Assembly: GCA_047967505.1 (NCBI GenBank)
Contig: CM106540.1
Strand: one strand, 5' to 3'
DNA length: 64,000 bases
DNA from: Dipteris shenzhenensis
Taxonomy: Eukaryota; Polypodiophyta; Polypodiopsida; Gleicheniales
Part shown: one piece after another, positions 23,063-31,849 of the stretch
Numbering within the stretch: the first letter of the stretch is position 1
How the letters are laid out: each line of letters begins with the position of its first letter
Made by a program: the position numbers and the translations under genes
The notes under the pieces: model-generated
Seen by the model: only the letters and a program-made list of their open reading frames with translations
Told to the model about the DNA's origin: nothing
The model's database searches: none

Positions 23063-23127
23063 AAGTTTTTTATTTAGTTCAATAAACGCATCTGTGTGCA
23101 CGTCTATGGGTGCTATGTCTTGTTGTG

Positions 23128-23345
23128 CAACACAACCAAATCTCAAGTCATTCATAGTTTGTCGGGCCAGGTCAAAGTCTATGTGTGTTTTGCAACAACA
23201 AACATTCCTATCTTTGAGTTTCGTGATGTATCAGGGCTTACAATGCTCAAAGCTCCTCTGCCCAATTGAAATGTTTGGGTTCTGATCCATAAACTTGAGA
23301 TACAACTCCATCTGTTGACGCAACATGCGGGAATAATGGAACAGC
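23128..23345 (-). pseudogene. Gene X, middle fragment
   Basis: Minus-strand reading gives MLRQQMELYLKFMDQNPN, IGQRSFEHCKP, a stop, then YITKLKDRNVCCCKTHIDF and MNDLRFGC. That frame continues exactly, through the CAA (TTG) target duplication, into VGAWLHGDCPCP at the left side of CACTA-A. The CCC-x-x-H and Cys-rich blocks look like a metal-binding region. This is the exon that CACTA-A entered. Confidence 0.6.
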
Positions 23346-23424
23346 GAGCCCCCTTTTTGCTACTATATTAAAAAAAGAAAAAAAACAGTATAATTAAAGT
23401 ATATAATGAAGCAAAATAATTTTC

Positions 23425-24051
23425 AACCACCACGCTGGTTTAGGACAGTCATAATTTCAATCACTGGGCTGGTTTAGGACATGTTTAGGATAGGCAACCA
23501 TCGAGTTGGTTTAGGACACATTTAGGACTCACAATTTCAACCATCGGGATGGTTTAGGACACTATCACAATTTCAACCATCGAGATCGTTTAGCTTGGCG
23601 GTCTCAACTTCACATATTAGACAATAACAAGTATATTGCTTTTCATTTTTGAATTTCACCATTAGAAAATAACAATATATTACTTTTCATTTCTGAATTT
23701 CACAATTAAGAGTGGTATATGACCCGAATAGCAAGAAATTAAATTTAACGAATTTAAGTACTAAGAAAAATAATAATTTCAACCACCGGGCTGGTTAATA
23801 ACTAATGTCTGTTCAACCACGCTGGTTCAAGACAATCACATAAATGGTGATTCACCTGAAGCAACCATGGTTGCATGATGTTCCAACCATCAGGTTGGTT
23901 TAGTAAAATAACAATATATTGCAAAATATATTGCTATTAATTTATGCTCAACCATGCCACTAGGCTAGACAACAACTAATGTCTGTTCAACCACAATGGT
24001 TCAAGACAATCACATAATTGGTGATTGAGCTGAAACAGCCTACGGCTGCAT
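23425..24051. repeat. Array of AACCA...TGGTT dyad repeats in the gene X intron region
   Basis: At least ten units resembling TTTCAACCATCGGGCTGGTT followed by TAGGACA occur at about 23427, 23458, 23497, 23540, 23573, 23780, 23812 and 23882, with another at 26773 beyond CACTA-B. Each unit is itself a small palindrome. A larger ~175-bp tandem duplication (23776-23950 and 23951-24051 continuing at 26766) is superimposed. Confidence 0.75.
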
Positions 24052-24227
24052 ATGCAGTTCCATAGATTCGAAGCTTAAGAGAGAGCCTCCCATACACAGT
24101 TCCAAGCTTTCACTCAAGAGAAAGGGACCGTACCTACACTTGCTTCCAAGCCTAAAGGAGAGGAGGAGTACGAACAAGGAGAAGAAACAAGTTTGGAAAA
24201 GAAAGATCCTTCCATACCTTTTTCCAA

Positions 24228-24715
24228 GTAAGTCCTTTTGAAGTTGTTCTTGCTTGCTCTTTCCAGTTTTGTACTTTTTCGCATCCAGGAAACGCAGGAT
24301 CTAGGTATGAGCGTCACGTTCTTTTGTCAGGCGCAACGTCCTTTTTGACTTTTTAGTATTCTCGCCTGTCGGAGCGCGTCTATAGGTGCGTCTCAGGGCG
24401 CGTCTAAAAGCGCATCTACAGGTGCGTCTATCCGTGCTTCTGGCTTGTTGCAAACACACACAGACGCGTCTGTAGATGCTCACATAGATGCCCTGTTAAA
24501 CGGACTTTTAAATGCACTGTTAGATGCGCTTTTAGACGCACTGTTAGACGGACTGTTAGACGCGCTTTTAAACGAATTGTTAAACGCTCTGTTAGATGCG
24601 TCTATAGACGTGCAAATCAGACGGGTCTATAGACGCGCGCGCTCTGACAGAGCCTCTTTTTTCTTCCCCTTTCTTCTCAGCTCCCAAAGTAATAGATTTG
24701 TTTCCTATTTTCCAG
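24228..24715 (+). promoter_or_regulatory. 5'-UTR intron with motif array (CACTA-B)
   Basis: Donor AA|GTAAGT and acceptor TTTTCCAG match those in CACTA-A and CACTA-C. The array (24375-24640) includes a run of about eight motifs spaced 15 bp apart (CTGTTAGACG/CTTTTAGACG), the most regular in the window. Confidence 0.65.
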
Positions 24716-24721
24716 TTCAAC

Positions 24722-26147
24722 ATGTGGCCAGGAAGTGCTTCTAGCTCACCTGATCCGCGGGAATCGATTTGGAAGGACTTATATAATCTTTTAGGGCACC
24801 CTCCTAGTCCTACTGAGTTATACGAGTATATGACGGGTACCCTTAACACTCCCCAGGAGTCGGCACTACAGACTCCGAGCCACCCCACACCGCCTGAGAT
24901 CACCCCAGCGGAGTCTGCACAGCCGTCTTATGCCCCTTCCCTCGTACCGTCTTATGCCCCTTCCCCCATGCCGTCTTATGTCCCTTCTGCCATCCCGTCT
25001 TATGCCCCTTCCCCCATGCCGTCAGGAGGTCCTTTTGTCTCGGCGAGCCGTCGAGACTCGGTTCTCCAGCTACGAGTGGTCAGCGTAGTCCCGTGCAGTC
25101 CCCAACTACGAGTGGCCAGCGTACGAGCTCGACACGACAGGGTAGCAGGCGTAGTAGCAGGGAGAGCGGTGGCGGATGCATGGCACAGTGCTTTGGGCCA
25201 TGTGGCGGTGAGGAGGAGGATGATTCAGATGATTTAGACGTGCCTCTGGGTGATGGTATGATTTATTATGACATCACTCAGACAGGAGGCATCTTGATGG
25301 ATGCGCGGGGGAAGGACATCATGGCCTTCATGCGCTCTGTAATTGCTAACAATTACAGAGATTGCTTTATCCACTATAAAGACCACCCAAAGAGGTTGGC
25401 TGATGAGACCCTCGCTACTGTTCGCTCTAGGTATCCTAATCCCCCCAATCGCCAGTTCACAGATAAATGGGGGAAGTCAAAGATTGTTACGATACTTGGC
25501 AATAAAAGATCTTCCCTTAAGAGGCAGGCACTAGCGGAGCTTGCGAGGCTTGAGGCAGGTCAACCTCCAAGGGGTCCGCCCCACACCGCTCACAAGCGTG
25601 AGTGGAAGAAGGCAATGAAGTCAGCGAGGGAGGAGCCCAGTCTGTAGCACGTGGAGGCACGGAGGATCCAGATGGAGGAATATGGAAGGGCGCATTTTGG
25701 AGCAGGGGGTGTTGAATCATGGGAGGCCCAATTTGTAAGTATCGATCTCAAATTATATTGCTTATGTAGTTTATTAGGAGGTTGGTTGTTTCTTTGTACT
25801 AATCCCTCCACAAAGTGTATCGCGGTCATGCAGCTTGAGATCGTGGGCAGATACCCTACTCCAGTGGAGACAGCCTACCATCGCCACCATCGTAGAGGAG
25901 ATACATGGAGGCACTTCTATGATGACGGGTTGATTACTGAGGAGCAGTATACCCGAGCTACTGGACAGGCCCCCCAGGTATTTGAAAGTCATTAAATAAT
26001 GCCAAAATTATAAGTAAAGATTTGATTTTTCATACATTGATATATGTTGTCCCTTGTTTACAGGCCCATGCACAAGACGACGAGGAAGACGAGGAAGGAG
26101 GTGCAGAAGGGAGCGCAGAAGGGAGCGTGGAAGGCAGCGAGGATTAG
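24722..26147 (+). pseudogene. TNPA-like (Transposase_24) gene of CACTA-B
   Basis: This is the least damaged copy. ATG at 24722 opens MWPGSASSSPDPRES; exons are 24722-25734, 25834-25977 and 26064-26147. An N-terminal Pro/Ser region with SYAPSPMPS repeats is followed by an Arg/Ser-rich linker, an acidic EEEDDSDDLD stretch and the Transposase_24-like domain (DITQTGGILMDARGKD, MRSVIANNYRDC, RSRYPNPPNRQFTDKWGK, LKRQALAELARLE). The last exons encode RYPTPVETAYHRHHRRGDTW and an acidic tail. A frameshift lies at about 25040-25090 (a deletion relative to CACTA-A) and a TAG at 25645-25647 replaces a Gln codon. The family binds subterminal repeats in Spm; DNA binding by this protein is inferred. Confidence 0.88.
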
Positions 26148-26504
26148 TCGTAGGAGTAGTGCTACTATTCTTTTTTGTACTTAAAGCCACTGGCTTGGCT
26201 TCGTGCCTCTTGTATATAGACTCCTCTTATTTTTTGTACTTGAAGCCACATGACATGGCTTAGCTTCCTTATTTTTTGTACTTGAAGCCACATGACGTGG
26301 CTTAGCTTCGTGCTATATGTATATACAAGCACTTTTTGAGCTTTCAATTTTATTGCGTTTTGGAGTTGTAATATTTTATTTGGAATTGTAATTAAAATGC
26401 GATTGGCTGTATGAATGAATTACAGAATGTGGATATGGGATTCTTGTAACTATATAGCATACACAACATACACAGTATTCTGTAAAAATTTTTTTTTAAA
26501 AAAA

Positions 26505-26740
26505 GTGCGTCTATCAGTGCGTTTAAAAACGTGTTTATATTCGCGTCTGTCTGTTCGACTTGCATCTATACACGCGTCTATAAAAGCGTTTATAAGCGCG
26601 TCTATTTATGCGTCTTTGTGTGCGTCTATACGCGCGTAAGTCTGATATATAGACGTGCAATTAGATGCGGGTCTCCAGACACGCAAATAGACGTGCCCGT
26701 AAGTTTTTTATTTAGTTCATGGAACGCGTCTGTGCGCGCG
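26505..26740. repeat. Right subterminal GCGTCTA array of CACTA-B
   Basis: About ten GCGTCTA/TAGACGT-type motifs in the same order as in CACTA-A, with further GC-rich copies close to the terminus (CGCGTCTGTGCGCGCGTCTA). Confidence 0.85.
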
Positions 26741-26849
26741 TCTATGGGTGCTTTGTCTTGTTGTGCATGATGTTCCAACCATCGGGCTGGTTTAGGACAA
26801 TCAAATTTAGTCCAAGCCTGGTTTAAGAAATGAAACAAGTAAACTATCT

Positions 26850-27712
26850 CAAAGCTCAATCACAAACAACCACCAGGCTGCAGGTTGAAGCACCACTGAC
26901 CTGCATTGTATCTAGCATGTGTATGATATGCTCCTCCAATACCTTGCGTCCCATCCGCTTCTTACATATGTCCTTTCTATTTGGAGAAACTCTCGTATTT
27001 TTGTGCCAAAACTTTGCCACTATAGCAATGACTTCTACACTTAGGTTGTCTCTCCTTTTCTTGCATTCTGTTGAAGCCCACAGACTTCTCGGATCGAGAT
27101 GATCGTGCATTGCTTCTGCTCTACATTCTATCATTGGAGCCATGTTGGTCCTACTGGTTGACAACATCTTCGACCTTGTGTGCCCAAACCATTTCTCCTT
27201 TGTTTTAGGGGAAACCAACATAGCTAATGTCACCCTCTTTGTAGCTAGTTGAGCTAAGTTGTGCACGCCTTTCACTTTCTGTAGGCCATTTCTTAGGTTA
27301 GAGAGCATCGCCTCTTGGGCGTGCATCTCTGAGGTGTTGGTAGGGTTGTTACTCTACGAACTTTAGGGTGTAGGCTAAAGCTTGTGAAGACTCAAGATTG
27401 GTAATCAATTGAATGGCCTGATGTTGCTCCCTTGAATGTTCTCATGCACCAATCGTGACACCACAGCTTGTCTTCTTTGCTGCGATGGCAATGATCGAAT
27501 GCATGCATCTATAACCGCTTCTTGCTGCTGCTCTGCACGGAGTCTTCTTTTTCTTGTTGTTTCTCCCTTCGTAGATGTTGCAAAAGCAGCTTGTGTTGCC
27601 GATTCGATATCATGCCAGCACTTTCCTCGACCCGCACTCTATTCCTTGTGCCTTGACTTGGATTTTCAGCTTTCTTATCTAGCAGCCTCTGTCTGCTTCT
27701 CTTGCAAGCCAT
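26850..27712 (-). pseudogene. Gene X, 5' fragments
   Basis: 27712-27509 encodes a basic, Gln-rich N-terminus (MACKRSRQRLLDKK); 27326-26856 encodes a segment containing CKKRRDNLSVEVIAIV, FWHKNTRVSPNRKDICKKR and EEHIIHMLDTMQ. A frame change separates them near 27510. The order and content fit the upstream part of the protein whose later parts lie at 23128-23345 and 6520-7143, but the link is inferred from memory of similar proteins and from position, not from an alignment. Confidence 0.5.
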
Positions 27713-27759
27713 GGCGTGCTACATGTTGCCATTGATGCCATGGCCATGATCAGTCCAGA

Positions 27760-30550
27760 ATAGACCCAGAGAGCCTAGCTAGTGAGGCAAGCAAAGAATA
27801 GAAGACAACTTACTCGAAAGAAGACAATGGCAAACCAAAGCTTGCGCAAGGTCAAGTCGAGGTGCATGCGAGTTGCAAGGTGGGGCAGGTTGCAAGTACT
27901 TAATCTTCCAAGATTTGATGGGCAGGAGGTGTGAAAATTTAAAATTCATGGGAGTAGCAAAATTTTAGCTGCCATTTTTGCCCCCTTCGGTGATACACAT
28001 TAGTAGAATTAGATATCCCAAACAAGTGCAATGTGGCCTCAAATGCTTCAAAACACAAATAGGCCAAAGGGCAAGTATCGGGTTTGATGCTATGTATTAT
28101 TAAATGCAATGACCTTTGGCATGCTTATGAGCCATATAGCAAGCAAGTGCATGGAAAAAGAAACAACTCCAAATTGTAAATAGTGTTGGATTTATAAAAA
28201 TATATTTCCACATGCACAGATTGCACTTTTCCAACTTCTTCCATTTTAGGGTGAATCTAGATACCAATACCAACAACTATCAATTTTTTAAGACCACCAT
28301 GCAGTAGTTCTACTAGTTTGGATTCCAAATTTTCAATCCGTTTTGGTTTTCAACAAATCAAAAATAAGTTATGGAGCATGCCCTCAAATGGGTATGCATC
28401 ACTTTAGCACAACATTGGAGGCCCATTAACCCATGCCTAATGTTCTCATTTAGGTGTATCCTTGGGTTGAGGAGAAGCTCATGTAGTGTACTTTTGAATG
28501 ATTACTTGGTTGCATATATGTATAGAACAAAATTTTGATGATTTTGAATAAATTGCTATATCCGATAGTCTTCAAGATGCATGCTTCACATGCAACATAG
28601 CACTTGTAATGCTATAACGGTCTCGTTCCAAATCCTGATTCCATAATTTTTTGATCTCATGTTCAAGTTTGGAATGTTTACTTCAACTTGAAGAAAAGTT
28701 TGCCGAATTCTGTTGAGCAGTGCATAAGTTATGGGTCATTCAAGATACCTATATACAGAAAAGTCCCTGAACCTCACCAAAAATAGATACACCCAAGCAA
28801 ATAATGACCCTGTAAGATTCATCAAGATGGGCGGTGATTGAGGACTTCCAGCTTCATTAGCAAGGTAGTGCTTGCTAAGATATGAGATTTATGCACAAAC
28901 ACATTCAATATGTTATATATATACTTTTCACTAGCAATATACCAAACGCAAAGGCCACATTTTGGTTAGTGGGAGATGACAAGACCATTTGAGAGGCTAC
29001 TAAAGGCCCCAAACATGGGGAAAAGACAATTTGATGTCGTTATGCATAGGAGCATGACCATTTTAGAGGCTACTAAAGAGCCCAAGCTAGTCAAGAAACC
29101 ACACTGGAGTAAGGACTCCTAAAAGAAAGCTCTCATGGAAAGAAAAAGGGTTTTTAATCTCAACAATCAATAGTGGAAGGAAATATAGACAGGCTATCAA
29201 ATAATGATGGCTCCAAATTGAGTTAGATGGTTGAGCTCTTTCACAACGTAGAAGAGGATTGGGGCAAAGACTTTAATGGGATGTTCTTGGAGATAAGCAT
29301 ATGAAGTCTTAGCCTTTTAGACTTATTGCAAAATATCACCCTTTAAATTTTAACTTCAATATTCATTAGTGTAAGACATGTAGGAGGATATCATGTTGCT
29401 GCTAAAAGTGTGTGAGAGCAAGTTGGCAATTTTGATGGAGGCGATGGCAAATGATAATGTTGCTGAGGAGCAAAGGTGGTTCTTAAAGTACATAGAGAGT
29501 TTGTATGGATGAAAATTATGTATTTTGGTTTTCTTTTCTTTGCTTTTCCTCAAATTTTTTGAGGTTTGGGGGAGGGTTTCAAATGAGTTCCTACAACAAT
29601 CATTCCATAATGCCCATTCACACTATGTTGAAGTGATGTCCAATATTTTTTCAAAACTATAGTGTATATGTAAGCATTATACGGGTTTTTGGGAACTTTT
29701 TTTGCTTATAATGAGTTTGGAAACTTTTTATTTTGTCAGAGTTAGTATAACTATTGATAAACTAAACATACTAATGATATACCAATGCTACACGTATGAT
29801 GGTATTATTGATGGCAATAACTATAGAAACTAGCCATTCCCAAAAAATCAAATTGTAAGCACAACCAATAGCCACCCTTTTTTCCATAGTGTCAACCACA
29901 CAAGCAAATATACATACATGCTATATTTACCACATATTATACCATGGAGTGTTGAAAAAATGCATACTAGCCTAGAGTTTACCAATATCTCAAAAGCTAT
30001 TTCACATTCGGCCAACACCTTTCCAAGTCTTTTGGGCTTGAGACATCTACCATAAAGTATTTATAATTGGAAATTTAGAACTAAACCTTGGGGTACCAAA
30101 AAGTATTAATTGAGAATTTAGAGCTAAACCTTGGGGTACCAAAACTAATGTGTATGCTATTTGTCTCGACTTATTGAGTCCACCGGAGGATTTAGACAAC
30201 AATTTGACAAAAAAGAGACAAAGGACTCAACGATAAAAAGAGAGACAGGACTCAACGATAAAAACCACTTAACAAGGAGAGACGATCAATACTATATTTC
30301 TTAGCATGAATAAGCAATCGAGGTTTCTCAAAAAGGTCAACTCTGTACAAGGCAAATCTTCAGCTGCCTTTACAACCCAATAACTTCAGCTTCCTGTCTA
30401 TGAACGCTCTAAACTTAACTTGCAGGGATATTCAGATACTTGTTGAAACTCTAAGCATTGGAAAGGAGTTTCCCGGTAGACTTTCGGACTAAGCTGTTTT
30501 AAGCATTATGCCAATAAAATTGCAATGTTTGCAATTCAGATGACATTGGC
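27760..30550. other. Gene-poor spacer
   Basis: AT-rich sequence with no convincing gene. A GACCATTT(T)AGAGGCTACTAAAG phrase occurs twice (28982, 29068). Two short tandem duplications stand out: TTTAGAACTAAACCTTGGGG-type at 30073-30140 and GACTCAACGATAAAAA at 30217-30263. Confidence 0.6.
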
Positions 30551-30620
30551 AGATGTATTGCGTAGAAAATTCCAGGAGCACTATAAGAAACATAGGAAAA
30601 GTTTTCGTCCAATCCGTTCT

Positions 30621-31847
30621 TCACCTTGTAAAGTTCCACAGGTCCACTTCACAGCTAGATGGATACTCTAGAGGCTGCTGCCTGCTCAGGTGTAAACACT
30701 CTGGTATATCACCCGGAAAATTGCTAAACTCTGATTGAAATCTTGCTATGTTATCAAACAAATTCCAATCTGTGAACTGCCCATTATCAACATAGTCTGT
30801 CAAATTATCTTCAGTCATGTAGGGAGACTTGCTGGTATAAACTTCCAGGGAGGCTCCCTCCAAGGACAAGGGTGAGGGATGTTCTATTTTCTTGCAACTC
30901 TCTGTCAAACTTCTTTTCAAATCAGCAGAGTTATAGCAGGGAGCATTGGAAGGGACCTTTGGGCTTTCGAGATGTGGAAGTTGTAAGAATGTAACTTGCC
31001 GAGGAGTACACTCCTCTGCCAGCTCTTGCTTGCAAGCAAAAGCATGACTCGGGACAGCATTCTCTTGAGAACTTTTGCTGTATTCCACTTTTGACACTTG
31101 CCCAGGTTGCTCTTCCTCCGATATGTTTGTCTGGCTGTGACTTTCCTTATCTTGGTGGTTGCGCTTCTTGAAAACCCGACAAACGACCCATCCGTCTTCC
31201 TGTACGTAAACATACGCATGTTAGAAAATATTTTGCAAACAGAAAAAGACCAAAAGACGATGCCCATGCGGACGCGACGAAAGACGGGATGTAATTAACT
31301 TGGAGAACATACATTGCTTCGCGATCCGAAATCACCGTCTTCTAACCGATATTCATGCATGATCCAGTCTGTCTTTTGGCCATGCGGAGCTCTGCCTCTG
31401 TAAAATACAAGAGTTTTTCTCATACCAATTCGCAGGCAGCTTGAATAAACAGCTTTATCTCTCCCTGTAGCCTTCCAAAAGCCAGCCGCCGTTGCTCTGT
31501 TCGTCCGGGTGCCAGTAGGGTACTTCTTATCTTTGTGGCTGAAAAAGTACCACTCAGTCTGGTGCGTGGCATCCAATTTACACCTCTCTGCATTGAAGAG
31601 AGTGGTTAAGCAGAAGTTCGGCGAGTAGATATACTTATAACTAACAAGCTAGCCAAAAAAACGCACTCTTACCATGTAGATCCCATGGTTCAAGTTTGTT
31701 CAAGTCGACTTCGCGAATGACATGATCTAAGTCAAACTGCTCCACAGTAACTTTCTTTTTCAAGTAGTAATTGATGAGCTCTTCATCAGTTGGATGGAAT
31801 CTGAAGCCCGGAGGGACACGAGCAGGTGTGTTTGTTGCAAGAGTCAT
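30621..31847 (-). CDS. NAC-domain transcription factor, SOMBRERO/BEARSKIN-like
   Basis: Three exons: 31847-31673, 31587-31313 and 31199-30621, with GT-AG introns (donors GTAAGAG and GTATGT; acceptors TGCAG and TACAG). The 342-residue product has a full NAC DNA-binding domain at residues 11-162: A ([20 protein letters not shown]), B ([19 protein letters not shown]), C ([28 protein letters not shown]), D ([26 protein letters not shown]) and E ([12 protein letters not shown]). Both introns fall at the usual NAC positions. The YYLKKKV and [14 protein letters not shown] wording is typical of the SMB/BRN group, which controls root-cap and cell-wall maturation in angiosperms. The C-terminal half (163-342) is Ser/Glu-rich and ends near DWNLFD and DLWNF, likely an activation region. 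An AG (CTTGCAG) lies 2 bp before the ATG, with CTAAT upstream, so a 5'-UTR intron is likely. No damage seen. Confidence 0.95.
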
Positions 31848-31849
31848 TC

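Larger units (their letters stand above)
7144..23127. mobile_element. CACTA-A: complete En/Spm element with nested insertions
   Basis: The left end CACAACAACACAAAGCA (7144-7160) matches the inverse of the right end (23111-23127, CACAACAAGACATAGCA) with two differences. The 3-bp target duplication CAA flanks both ends (7141-7143, 23128-23130). GCGTCTA-type arrays lie inside each end. Between them are a leftward tnp2 gene and a rightward TNPA-like gene that diverge from a central repeat-rich promoter. Removing Copia-1 (7.5 kb), two MITEs (0.5 kb) and one 570-bp tandem copy leaves about 7.4 kb, in line with CACTA-C (6.4 kb plus a 1.1-kb deletion). The terminus starts CACAA rather than CACTA, a less common variant. 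Confidence 0.92.
24052..26765. mobile_element. CACTA-B: left-truncated copy of the CACTA-A family
   Basis: The right terminus GTGCTTTGTCTTGTTGTG ends at 26765 and the right half aligns with CACTA-A throughout. The left half, including the left terminus, the tnp2 gene and the central array, is absent. Even so, CAT lies at both edges (24049-24051, 26766-26768), and the flanks join to match the tandem neighbour at 23871-23880 (TTGCATGATG). Confidence 0.85.

Noticed and set aside
24445-24744. Plus-strand frame encoding LLDALLD-type repeats
   Set aside because: It is the translation of the 15-bp phased CACTA motif array inside the leader intron, not a leucine-rich protein.
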